Assembly: GCF_030867095.1 (NCBI RefSeq)
Contig: NC_081831.1
Span: 18,576,001 to 18,640,000 of the forward strand
DNA: 64,000 bases
Source: Alligator mississippiensis
Taxonomy: Eukaryota > Chordata > Crocodylia > Alligatoridae
Direction of reading: 5' to 3'
Position 1 is the first letter of the stretch. Every line of letters starts with the position of its first letter. A program made the translations under genes and the position numbers. Of the stretch, positions 23,276 through 33,992 are shown one piece after another. The notes under the pieces were generated by a model. The model was not told where the DNA came from, did no database searches, and worked only from the letters and a program-made list of their open reading frames with translations.

Positions 23276-23611
23276 CCCAGGTATCTCTCTACTATTCATT
23301 CCCCTTCTCTACCCCACACCCCGCCTGTCTCTCACCCACCGACTCCTCAATTTACATCTTCACTGACTGCCTGTCTTGTATGCAGCCCAGCCCAGCCTCT
23401 GGCTTCTTTACATTTCTTACCATCCAGGAAGAGCACACACCAACTGCAGAGACCTCCTCGGCTTGACGAAGTGTTTTTAAACCTGAAAGCTGTCTTAAAC
23501 ATTTTTTTCCAACAATTTAAGTTTGTCTAATAAAAGATAGCAGATTCACCCAAAAAACCCTGTCTGCCTATGTTCTTTGACCAACACGGCTACAACCTAC
23601 ACCCCTGAAAC
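23276..23611 (+). mobile_element. Penelope-like 3' tail
   Basis: It follows the endonuclease fragment. It contains GACGAAGTGTTTTTAAACCT, the TTTGTCTAATAAAAGATAGC unit and the end CCAACACGGCTACAACCTAC. These match the 3' tail widely dispersed in reptile genomes with Penelope elements (recalled: GAAGTGGG.TTTTGCCCACGAAAGC...AACACGGCTACC). Context with the fragment upstream supports the link. Confidence 0.6.
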
Positions 23612-23710
23612 AAAGCAACTACATTTGGGAAGTGGCAAGGGACATTGAACTGAACTCCAAGACTTTTATGTTGTATCTGTTTAAATATGATTGCAAAGCT
23701 TTTTCCAAGT

Positions 23711-25070
23711 TATAGAATCATAGAAAGGTAGGATTGTAAGGAACCTCAGGAGGTCATCTAGTCCAACCCCCTGCTCAAAGCAGGACCAGCCCCAACTAGG
23801 TCATCCCAGCTGAAGCTTTGTCTAGCCTTGTGTTGAAAACCTCCAAGGATGGAGCTTCCACCACTTCTCTGGGTAACCTTTTCCAATGTTTTACTACCCT
23901 TCTAGTGGGAAAATTCTTCCTAATATCTTGCTGCAACTGGAAATCACTGCACCTTGTTCTGTCATCTGCCACCACTGAGGACATCCCCCCTTCAGGTAGC
24001 TGAAGGCTGCTATTAAATCCCCCTTCAGTCTTCTCTTCTCTAGACTAAATAAGCCCAGTTCCCTCAGTCTTTCCTCATAAGTCATGTGCCCCAGCTCTCT
24101 CACCATTTTTGTTGCCCTCCACTGGACTGTCTCCAATTTGTCCACATCCTTTCTGCAGTGGGGGGCCCAAAAATGAACACATTACTCCAGATGTGGCCTC
24201 ACCAGTGCTAAATAGAGGAGAATAATCACTTCTCTTGACCTACTGGCAACTCACCTAACAATGCAGCCCAGTATGCCATTAGCCTTCTTGGCAACACAGG
24301 CACACTGCTGACTCATATTCAGCTTATTGTCCACTGTAATCCCCAGATCCTTTTCTGCAGAGCTGCTGCTTAGCCAGTCAGCTCCCAGATGTACCAGTGC
24401 ATGGGATTGTTCTGTCTTAAATGCAGGACTTTGCACTTGTCATTGTTGAATCTCATGAGATTTCTTTTGGCCCAATCCTCCAATTTGTCCAAGTCACTCT
24501 GAATCCTAGCCCTACCCTCCAGCATATCTACTACTTCCCCCAGCTTGGTGTCATCTGCAAACCTGCTGAGGGTGCACTCTATGCCATCTTCCAGATCATT
24601 GATGAAGACATTGAACAAAACCCACTCCAGGACTGACCCCTGGGGTGCTCTACCTGATACCAGCTGCCAACTAGACATCAAGCCATTGATAACTACTTTC
24701 TGAGCCCAATGCTCCAGCCAGTTTTCTATCCACCTTACAATTCATCCACCCAGCCCATACCTCCTTAGCTTGCCTGTGAGAATGTTGTAGGAGACCGTAT
24801 CAAAAGCCTTGCTAAAATCAAGGTACACCACATCCACCAGTCTCCCCGCATCCACAGAGCCAGTCACCTCATCATAGAAGGCAACCAGATTGGTCAGGCA
24901 TGACTTGCCCTTGGTGAATCCATGCTGATGGTACCTAATCACACTTTTCTCCTCCAACTGCTTAAAAATGGATTTCTTGAGGATCCAATCCATGATTCTC
25001 CCAGACCAGGCAACTGAGGTGAGGTTGCCTGGTTTGTAGTTCCTGGATCCTCCTTTTTCCCTTTCTGAAA
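23711..25070 (-). mobile_element. CR1 LINE, older and degraded (copy 3)
   Basis: About 1.36 kb of CR1 3' region in reverse orientation. The tail is TATAGAATCATAGAAAGGTA. Fragments in different phases cover the RT core: FADDTKLG (24370-24681), VDVVYLDFSKAFDTVSY (24742-24993) and the C-terminal end (23796-24145). Several frameshifts occur. The sequence differs from copies 1 and 2 throughout, so it is an older subfamily. Confidence 0.9.
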
Positions 25071-25259
25071 TATGAAAAATCCAAATATCTCAAAATCCAA
25101 ATATCTATCTAAATCAATTAGCATTTCCTCATCTCCTCCTCACTGTGGCAACACAGTTGGGGGTAAGTGGATGCTAAAGATAACTCTGTCTTGCCTTGAA
25201 GGTCAGTGGACGGAATTATATCTGTCAGAACAAGAATATGCAGCCAGATGATAGCCCCA

Positions 25260-25296
25260 CTGTTTGCATGGCCTATACCATAGGCCATGCAAACAG
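25260..25296. repeat. 17-bp perfect stem, 3-nt loop
   Basis: CTGTTTGCATGGCCTAT (25260-25276) and ATAGGCCATGCAAACAG (25280-25296) are exact reverse complements around ACC. Both arms carry an octamer-like ATGCAAAC. No repeat family was recognised. Confidence 0.9.
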
Positions 25297-25299
25297 AGT

Positions 25300-27240
25300 C
25301 TGGAAGTCAGTTCTGTGATGCTTTGGTGCACTCAATATTTCAACACAGGTGCAACAGAACAAAATGCAGGTGCAAATCCATGCTCATCAAGATACAAACA
25401 AACCCAGTAGTGTGTTCATAGGATCATAGTTACCAGAAATTGTTAAAAACATTAAAATAGAGCTGTAATGCTATGGTGTCCCAAAAGACACAGATGATCC
25501 CAACCAAGTCTTGATTCCATAAAGTTCTGAGTTCTCCATATGCATTTTCAGATTGGATCTACTGAGCGTCATCTAGTATTTTGGAATTACCTTTTTGTGA
25601 ATAATATCAAGAAATGGGGAATCCACCTTTTTGCATGTGTGTATACCACCTTTCATTTGGGAATCTCAGAAGAGCTTGACTCACATTCATTCATTAAGCC
25701 TCAATTGGATCCATTTAATGTATTATCAGTTGACTGACCTCAGTTTATTATCCTGGTCTCTGCAGAGAATAGAGTGTAGAAAGTATTATTCTCTAACATC
25801 TCCTGTTGGCAGCTGTTTGAAAGAGACACATTAGACCGTGGTGCTAGTGAGCTACCTTCTAAAAAGATGAGACGGTAAATAATTTTCCAGACAGAATTGG
25901 ATGGTGATGTGAATTCAGTGTGATTATAAAAGTCCCATTCACTTCAGTGCTGTATTTCATTAATAAGATACATTTTTCACATAGCTTTGGATCTGGTTCA
26001 GACTCCAGCTTTTTAGTTAAAATGTTCATCTTTTTTTACTACGTGTGTATTAGCACAGCTAATAGTTATGTTAAGACATCCTTTCAATGGAATTTTCATT
26101 GACTCCAAACAGAGATGGTTTTTGTGTATATCACACAGCAAATGCACCCAGAAGGAACCTGATGCAACAAACCCTTCCTTTGCAACATAGATGGGATCCA
26201 AAACAAACCTTCAATACTCCTGACTTTACTGCCCAAGGAACCAGGCATCTTACAAATAAATACTGAGCCACAGCTCTGTAGGGAAGCTAAGAATAAATCT
26301 GTTTCACCTGAAATGGAATGGTAAGTAGAGTTCAAGGTTGCTACTGAATTGGTGGCCAAATGCCAGTACCATTCACTTCAGGACAGCATAACATGATTCA
26401 TTTGATAGCCTGACCAACAAATCTAGAAATAAAATGTAGCCTTCTCCTTCTGCAGTAGAAGTCCTGGGTATTACTGAATGGCATCAATATCTTTGTGTGG
26501 GCTGTTCACTTGTACAGAACTAGGACAGTACATCAGATGTATTTCCAAAAGGCTACTCATCTTGCCAGTAGAATAAAAATGCCAGTCCTGACTGTCTTAT
26601 CTGTGTATCTGCTGGAGCTCATTCATTTACAGTCTCTGCCACTCTTTTTGGGTCTATTTATGTGCTCTTCCCATTTGCATGTTGTATAGTTCAGAAATGT
26701 TTTTCCGTTTGCTCTCTTTTTTATGCTCACGTTATTCATGTGTATATGGAGTAGCACATCTAGCCTCAAAGCAACAGTGCAACAATTAATTGCAGCTCAC
26801 ATACAGCAAATGGAATGGGTCATAAAACGTGTGTGGGGAGGAAATTGATTACCAGATCTCTTGCCAAAATATTTCAGATCCAGTGTTTAAAAACACACAC
26901 ACATGCAAACACTAGGATACCATCTCTGCTTGTAATTACTCTTTTACCACTGTCCTTGTGATAGAACATCTGTTATCTTCTCACCAACTGTCTTCCCATA
27001 GCTTTGGCAACCCTCAAGAGTATTATGGTGTGTGCTGATGTAGCAGCTTCTTGTATCCTTTGTGATCTTTTGCTATTCCCCTGGGTTTGTCACAGATCGC
27101 TGTGTTTAACTATTTCTGTCTCAGGGCTGCACTTCTAACCCATTGTATTTTTTTCTATGAAATGTTTTGTCCCATCCATCATTCTTAGCCATCTTACCAA
27201 TTACATAACAGTAATATCTCAAAGAAGTAAAAAGTTAGTA
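25300..27240. other. unique DNA, nothing recognised
   Basis: 1.9 kb of AT-rich DNA. A short CA run lies at 26893-26903. No exon, RNA gene or clear repeat. Confidence 0.45.
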
Positions 27241-27242
27241 AA

Positions 27243-27345
27243 GATACATTGGACTACGACTCAGGATATTTACCTTCAGGTGTTTGCTCTAACATACTCT
27301 TTTCCTCTTTGACACTGGGCAAGTCATTTAATCATTCTCTCCTCT
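27243..27345 (+). mobile_element. MIR SINE fragment, forward
   Basis: CTTTGACACTGGGCAAGTCA followed by TTTAATCATTCTCTCCTC matches the MIR core in forward orientation. Only part of the element remains. Confidence 0.55.
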
Positions 27346-27419
27346 TTTATATACATATAAGGCCCCCATTACTACAGTACCCCATGGTCTTTAATGTATT
27401 TCTACTCACAGCTCTTGTG

Positions 27420-27545
27420 AGATAAGGGAGTGCTACTTTCTCCTTTTCACAGAAGGGGAACTGAGGCAAAGCAAGGAATTGCTCTCAAGTTTTCCTAGTC
27501 CCAGAATTGCACCTAACTACTGGGCCATCCTTCCTTTGTATCCCT
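27420..27545 (-). mobile_element. MIR SINE fragment, reverse
   Basis: CACAGAAGGGGAACTGAGGC followed by AAAGCAAGGAATTG is the reverse MIR core. It lies head-to-head with the forward MIR 80 bp upstream. Confidence 0.6.
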
Positions 27546-27594
27546 CAAGTCTCTCCATGTATAAAACATTTATTTTGCTTCCTTTCTCTGGGTT

Positions 27595-27705
27595 GTCTGT
27601 TTAAGCTTTAATATATCTAAAGTTCTTTGGAATGGAGTTGGCTTTTTTTTAATCTGTGTGTACAGTGCTTGGAACAATTGGGCCCTTGTGGGGAGGCCAT
27701 TAGTG
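27595..27705 (+). mobile_element. MIR-like tail fragment
   Basis: AAGTTCTTTGGAATGGAGTT and GTACAGTGCTTGGAACAATT follow the order of the L2-type tail of reptile MIRs. It is weak because the core is lost. Confidence 0.4.
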
Positions 27706-28031
27706 GCCAGTCTACAGGTACAGGAGATGAACTAATAACTGAGATAAAAGGGGGTCAAGAATTTACTGTGTGTCGAGACGCTTAATAATAACTGCTCTTA
27801 TCTGGAGGTAAGTGGAAGCTAAATGGCTGTTCTGTAGCCTTCAATGAAAGAGATTTTTGCTGGGTGAGCTGTTGTAGTTCAGCTTTCATCTCCAGTAAGG
27901 TAAGACCCTACCCTCTTTTACCTCATAGTACCTAATTTGCCTGACCATCCAATAAATTAATTATAATAATAATATAGAGTTCTGTATTATCCTCTGTCTG
28001 AGGCCTTCAAACATTAGTGCCCCTTAGGAGA

Positions 28032-28145
28032 TAAGTCAGTGTCGCTGTGCCAATTTACAGAAAACGTTTAAGGCACAGAGAAATGAATTGCCCAACATTA
28101 CACAGATATTTTTGTCTTCCAGATGGAGGACCAGTTTTCAGGTCT
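28032..28145 (-). mobile_element. MIR SINE, reverse
   Basis: TTAAGGCACAGAGAAATGAA and TTGCCCAACATTACACAGAT show the reverse MIR core. Confidence 0.65.
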
Positions 28146-28994
28146 CAACTGCACCACCACCTGCATCTTTTGTATGGTGTGTGTCTGGCTGCAGGCTCAG
28201 TCCTGCTACCTGAAGTTGCATTATCTTTGTCAGCACTTGGATGATGCCTTGTAGAGTTTTTCAGTTAGATATTTTACTTCCCCTCTGAGCTGTTTTTTTC
28301 CAATCACTTTATTGTCTTAATCAAGCATTTAATTCATACAGCGTCTTTCCTACAAAGTATCTTAAAGTGCTCTGGAATATAAAACAGGGGGTGTGTTAAT
28401 GGGTAAACAAGGCATAGGATAACTATTCAAGAGAGTTACTGTGCACAAGGGAATGATAACAACACAGACTGCAGAACATCTGACATCCTTACAATGTGTT
28501 GACTGCAATTCTGTAGGTATCACACCACACTCCTCCTCAGAGGGCAAACACCTTTATTAGGTCTCCCACTCCTTTCAGGATCCAGTTTAAAACTGACCTC
28601 CAGGATTTCACATCTCAACATGGACTTCTTAGAAGTGCACCTTGTTTCTCTTTGACCCTTCCCTCCTTGCTGTGCTCTCAGGAACAGCTTCATGTTCTCC
28701 TCTGCAGCATGTGCTACTAACCACAGCCTTCCTGAGCTTCACTTTCGAATCACCCTCCAAATCTCATCATCTGCTTTTCTTCCTTGTCTCTGCCTCTACT
28801 ATCTCTCAACATCTGCAACTGACCTTGAGATTGAAGGTTGTGTGTGTATGTGTGTGGATGCATATAGATGTTCCAGCAGGTAATGGGTCAGATTTATCCG
28901 TCATGTAAATCCATTGGGCCAACCTCTCCATGATGTTTCTTCATTTACAAGGAACACATTTGGAGTCTTTACATGGCTCTTTTCTAGAAACAGT
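28146..28994. other. unique DNA, nothing recognised
   Basis: A GTGTGTATGTGTGTGGATG run lies near 28839. The 88- and 63-codon frames have no motif. Confidence 0.4.
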
Positions 28995-29215
28995 AATTGC
29001 CATATTGGATCATACCTATGATCCATGTAATCCAATCTCTGCTGATCCATATATCCTGTCTCTGACAATGGCCTGTACCAGATGCTTCAAAGAAAGGTAC
29101 AAGAACCCTCATGAAAGACATTTATGGCATAACCTATCCACAGGGGAAGTTTTTTTCTAATCCTCATTAGTGAAATGTTTGTATTTAGTGGATACATTAT
29201 ATTGATTGTTATTTT
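28995..29215. mobile_element. L3/CR1-type LINE fragment
   Basis: TTGCCATATTGGATCATACC, ATCCTGTCTCTGACAATGGC and AACCTATCCACAGGGGAAGT follow the order of a very common turtle/crocodilian LINE fragment. Diverged and non-coding. Confidence 0.55.
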
Positions 29216-30267
29216 TGGTCTGCAGCTCACTCTGGAATTAGTTTCATTTAAATTCTAATCCCTAGATAGAATCCAGCACTTTCTCTTTTAAACAATTTAC
29301 TAATTTCTAATCCATCTGGTTTCCTTGTCAAAGGGACTATTTCTCAGTGGTACCTCAAATGTTAAAATATTAATGACGGTAGAGTTTAGAAGCCTGAAAA
29401 AGCTGTGTTCTCCCAGCAATAAGGATGAACCTAATGATCTCTGTGCTTTTGCTGCCACAGAGCAGATACGTTATACAGGAGACATTAGACAGACTTGGCA
29501 TCTTTAATAAAACATGACCTGGATTTCTACAGAAGCATTTAAAATCATTTAAATCCTTTAACATTATGTGAAATAGCAGAGCTTTTTATAAATCTGTTCA
29601 AAATATTCTTTAAATTCAGTGACAGACTTTATTAATATCTGGCTCAGATTTGTACTCTGCTCCCCATTTGTGTCATGTTTATGTGTGTTTTCCTCACTTG
29701 GTTGATTTTTTTAAAACAAATATAAATGCTAATAAAGGTACCGCATTCAAAGTAGAAATAATACTATGAATGTCTATAGTAGATGCCAAACTTTAGCAGC
29801 TTGTCTAATTAAGTAGCTTGATTTTCAGAAGTTTAGAGCACCCAGTAGTTCCCACTGGTGTCAGTCTTTGAACACTTCTGAGTCAGACAAGATGCCACTC
29901 TAATACGGATGTGGGTTCACTAGGAGCTGGACTGACATCACCAACAGATTTCAGATGGTTACCCAACAACTATGAGGTAACAATCAACAGCCATTATTGA
30001 TCTGAGGCAAATTGAAATGGGTGACCTGAAAAACTTCCTGACTTGATCTAAATAGGAATCTTTCAGATTACACTTATTGGGTTTCTGACCAGCACCCAAA
30101 TGCTATTAACAGTGCTTACAGTCATCCATGTGTTTGATCTCACTGCTTTGGGAGGAAAGACAAAGCTAGCTCTAGCTATAATTTTTTTAAAGAGCCTATG
30201 GGGGTGAATGACCAACTCCAGTTGTTCTGCAGGGCACACTTCTTTTAGACCTTTCTAAAAATCTCGT
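29216..30267. other. mostly unique DNA
   Basis: A short piece near 29820-29860 (GATTTTCAGAAGTTTAGAGC) is likely half of an old palindromic repeat. Nothing else was recognised. Confidence 0.4.
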
Positions 30268-30831
30268 TGTAGCAGTTTGGGGATTGCTTGGCTCAAACAG
30301 TCTTTAAAACTCAACTCAGTTCTTTATTTTCCTGAGCACGCTTGCCTCACAGGAAGTGCCAGAACATAAATCCTCAAATCCGTAAACAAAGGTAAACATC
30401 GTCCACACAGTCCTGTGTGTTCTCCAGACCCCAAGAGCATACTCTCCTTTCCCTGGTAGCCTTCCAACTTCCCTTTATGCCAGCTGATTATTCCTATCAG
30501 CTGGCCCAGTCCTCCTGGGCAGACTTGCAATCAGGTCTCAGTGCCCACAGCTAGGCTGTAACCTCTGCAAGCCTGCAGACTGTTACAGCTAGGGAGGCCA
30601 TCATAGAGCACATTCTGGTTTTCTGCTATTCTGTCCTCTATTGATACGAAACCCAATACCTTTATGTCCTCTATTTTTCTCTTCAAGGCAAAAACAGAGG
30701 ACATAAAGGCATCAGGTTTCATATCAATAGAGGACAGAGGACAACCGGACTGTCCTCCATGATGGCCACCCTAGCTCCAGCCTGCTGTGTGCAGCCTGCT
30801 ACCAGCTTCTACAAAACAGCAGCCTGCTACA
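30268..30831 (-). mobile_element. candidate solo LTR, split by a MITE
   Basis: Read on the minus strand the segment runs from TGTAGCAG to CTGCTACA, an 8-bp perfect inverted end with the canonical TG...CA of long terminal repeats. A TATA-like CATAAAGGG (complement near 30476) lies upstream of an AATAAA polyadenylation signal (complement at 30323-30328). The LTR would be about 372 bp once the inserted element and its duplication are removed. Flanks CTCGT/CATGT share three of five bases. No gag, pol or env is visible, so it would be a recombined solo LTR of unknown family. Confidence 0.5.
30590..30773. mobile_element. hAT-type foldback MITE
   Basis: Ends TAGGGAGGCCATCAT and (right end, reverse complement) TAGGGTGGCCATCAT, with roughly 85-bp arms carrying CCTCTATTGATA and TTTATGTCCTCT. 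It is flanked by 8-bp duplications GTTACAGC (30582-30589) and GCTCCAGC (30774-30781), six of eight matching. 184 bp, non-autonomous. It sits inside the LTR. Confidence 0.75.
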
Positions 30832-31284
30832 CATGTTCCAAATTCAAAATGGGGGAAAGGGAAAATAAGAGTGAAAATGCAACAAGAAGTAAGAGAACCT
30901 GAGCAAACAGCACTGGCCTCTGAGTAAGGAGGGGGAATGGAAGTTTAATTTTCATCTACGATCATGTGCAGCTTGTATCTTTTAAGGAGAAGAAAGACAT
31001 GGTTATCTTTCTGCACAAGGCATAGTTTTCTCTCTGCAGGCCCTACACAGTAACTCTTCAAGATAAGGAGTAGTCAGTTCGGTGACTGCAGAATTTCACC
31101 AAGGGCTAGTTTCAGCATTCTGCTGGGTTCTGTCTGAGTCGGGACTGCAAGCTTTATGCCTAGGATAATGCACTGTTCTCCAAGTGAACCTTATCTCTAC
31201 TGAAGCAAATGAAGATGCTTGAGGGAAAGTTTGAATTCAGATCTCAGCCAGGAGCTGAACATTGATTGTCCTACATATACTTAT

Positions 31285-32729
31285 TAGGGCTGTGCGAGTC
31301 TTCGGACAGAGCTTCGGATCCAGAGAAGCTTCAGACACTTTGGGGTCTGAAGCAGCACATGCAGGTCAAAGCACTGGCCTCGTTCGGCTTCCAGAAGCAC
31401 TTCAGAGCTTCCAAAGCGCTTTGGAGCTTCCTTGGAGATCTGGCCATAGGGTATAATGGGGAAAAATAAAATATATATAACTTTGTTGTTTTTTGTCCAA
31501 TTTGGATGAAAATTTCCAGGGTGGTAGACTCTGCAGAGAGAATGAAGTCTGCCAAGCTTCAAGAAGATCGGTGCAGGGATTGGGGGGAAATGCACCCCAA
31601 ATTCTTGAAAGCAAAACTCATTTCACATCTAGGCGTTACAACATAGGGGGTTGAAAACTGCAGGGATGGTAGCCTATGCTGAGACCACAATGACTGCTAA
31701 ATTCAGTGCTTGTGGGACTGACTGTCTCCGTCTCGGGGCGTGGGAGACATTGCTGCAGGCCTGGGTGCTAAGCTACTATGTGACCAGTTACCAATCAATC
31801 ATGATTCACTCAGGGACCAGCTCAATACACAGGACCTAGCTAATGTAGCCAGTTAATTGCCATCAATTAGCACCTACAAAACCAGGCTAAGGAGAGGAAA
31901 GATTCAATACAGACAATCAACTGCCCCAAGACAGACACAATCAGTCCCACAATCACCCATGGCACGAGTTTTGCCTGTCAGCAGCTAGGGGTGCAGGGCC
32001 CCAGAACCCCCCTGCACCGATCTCCTCCACAGCTGGCAGGTGTCGTGGCCGCAGCAGGGGCCACCATCCCTGCAGCTGCGCCGTAACACACCCAGTGTCA
32101 CCCATGGCACCAGTTTTGCTTGTCTGCAGCTTGAGGGGCAGTTCCCCCCAAATCCCTGCATCGATCTTCTTGCAACTTGACAGGCTTTGTGGCCTCAGTA
32201 AGAGCTATGACCCCTGCAGTTCTGACCCCCTGTGGTGTAACACATAGACATGACAGGAGTTTTGCTTTCAAGAATTTGGGGCACAGTTCCTCCAAAACCC
32301 CTGCACCGATCCTCTTGAATCTTGGCAGGCTCTGTGGCCTCACCAGGGGCCACCACTCCTGCAGTTTTCACCCCCCTGCGGTGTGACACACAGCCATGAC
32401 ATGAGTTTGGCTTTCAAGAATTTGGGGTACAGTTCCCCCCAAACCCCTGCTCTAATCTTCTTGAAACTTGTCATATTTTATGCTTTCAGCAGAGGCTACC
32501 ACCTCTGCAATTTTCATCTAAATTGGATGAAAAATAACAAAGTTATAGATATTTCATTGATTCCCCCATTATACCCTATGGCCAGATCTCCAAGGAGGCG
32601 CCGAAGCTTCGGAGCTGCTTCAGTCGGATCGAGGTGGAAACCCGATCCAGAACTCTGGATCAGATCATGGCCATCCAAAGCAGCTGGATCCAAAGCTGGA
32701 TTGGATCACTGCTGACTCACACAGGCCTA
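31285..32729. mobile_element. hAT-type inverted-unit element, copy 1
   Basis: 1,445 bp, starting TAGGGCTGTGCGAGTC and ending GACTCACACAGGCCTA, with inverted ends. Exact 8-bp duplication ATACTTAT at 31277-31284 and 32730-32737, the length used by hAT transposases. Inside, the left arm (about 31430-31650) is reverse-complementary to the right arm (about 32380-32590): both carry GATCTGGCCATAGGGTATAA around an AT-rich stretch. The right side has about 145-bp spaced units containing the GATCTTCTTG-type motif. No transposase reading frame exists. The second copy at 51135-52632 has the same layout. Confidence 0.88.
32019..32465. repeat. ~145-bp spaced repeated units in hAT copy 1
   Basis: The GATCT(T/C)CT(T/C)-type motif recurs at about 32019, 32163, 32308 and 32454, spaced 144-146 bp. 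Each is followed by CTTG.CAGGCTTTGTGGCC-like and CCTGCAGTTTTCACCCCC-like stretches. The left side of the element carries similar units in the opposite orientation. Confidence 0.8.
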
Positions 32730-32737
32730 ATACTTAT

Positions 32738-33124
32738 GGCCATACAATAACTGGCATGCAAGGAGTCACACAGTGCAAATCATCATGAAGCTCTATTTCA
32801 TCAGTCTGTTCACTCAGATGATGACGTGATGAGTATTCACTGAATGGTCATTAATGTAACCCTCCCATAAATAAAAACCTAGTGCTTTACAACTCCAAAA
32901 CAGTATTTAGACACTAATAATTCCCTCCAATGCTGCCCCTTTCCTCTCCCTGCCCTGAATACCATGTCAAGTAAAGCCATGTGAATGACTGGTATTTTTT
33001 CAGTTTGCTTGGAGCTCAGAAAAAAAAGTGTTTGGCTTGGGAGGGGAGGTTGAACGAATTAAATTTTTCTTGTGAAACAACAGTTTGCTAAACTGGGGAA
33101 AAGGGGGATAGATTCATGGAACTG
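32738..33124. other. unique DNA, nothing recognised
   Basis: 387 bp of AT-rich DNA to the right of the hAT element, with no recognised repeat or exon. Confidence 0.4.
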
Positions 33125-33430
33125 TTGGAGGAGGAGTCATTCAGTGTTTCAGGGGCTAGAGATCTCACCCAGGTATAGGACACTATGTTCAATTCCCTCC
33201 ATTGCCACATAAGAGCTGAACACACAGCTCCAAGAAGAGAGTCTCGACCAGACTATAGGGTATTTATTCTCAGAAGGAATCTTCCTTGGACCCTCTTGTT
33301 GCAGCTGGTTCCACTTTTCTGTAGAATACTTAAATAGTTATTGAGATAGAGACCATGATGATTAGAATGACTCTCTAGCTTACTGTGTAGACCAGTCACC
33401 TGAAAGATGAAAGACCCATATTTTTGCTCC
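33125..33430. mobile_element. tRNA-like composite repeat, copy 1
   Basis: The left part has a pol III A-box-like TCAGGGGCTAGAGATCTCAC and B-box-like ATGTTCAATTCCCT. A reverse-oriented tail follows (ACCAGACTATAGGGTA), then CTTGTTGCAGCTGGTTCCAC and AGAATACTTAAATAGTTATT. The same order recurs at 41830-42115. I read it as a tRNA-derived composite. It is diverged. Confidence 0.5.
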
Positions 33431-33984
33431 AGTGAAATAGGCATACAAAGTGGAATAGTGTCCACAGGAGAGACCAACAGCATGCTGCTGTAAGGTATGC
33501 ACAGCCTGATGGGGAGGGCACCTTCAGGCTGAGAAGGGAATGGGACCTGTGGCACTCACATCCTGGGTGACTGCTCTAGTTACCAAGTAAAAGGGTCTTG
33601 CCACCCTTAATTTTGTAAATCTAGCCTTTCAGTGGTATTTCTTCTGTTTTTCTTACAGTAACTGAAATGAAATGAAACTGTCTGTGAAGGGGAGGGAGGT
33701 CAAGTGGAATTTTTTTACACTGAACAAAATGAAGTTTTTCATTTTGCCAAGAAAAAATCAGAAATGTTACTTTCAGTTCAAGCTGAAGTGATTTTTTCTT
33801 TCAGCAACTGAACCAAAACATCAATTATTTGGACACCCCTACTTTTGTCATTGTTGTCTTCTCCTTCTCCTTCTTCTTCCTCTGAAAAATATGACAAAAT
33901 AGACTGAATTTATAAAACATGATGGACTAATTATGCCCAACTATCTTTTTATCTGAAAAGATTTCAGTTGAGTAGCCCACCAAG
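33431..33984. other. unique DNA, nothing recognised
   Basis: A TTCTCCTTCTTCTTCC pyrimidine run lies near 33860. No exon or repeat family. Confidence 0.4.
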
Positions 33985-33992
33985 CCCTAATG

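Noticed and set aside
32019..32465. CRISPR-like array
   Set aside because: Units of about 145 bp are far longer than CRISPR repeats, and the context is a eukaryotic DNA transposon.
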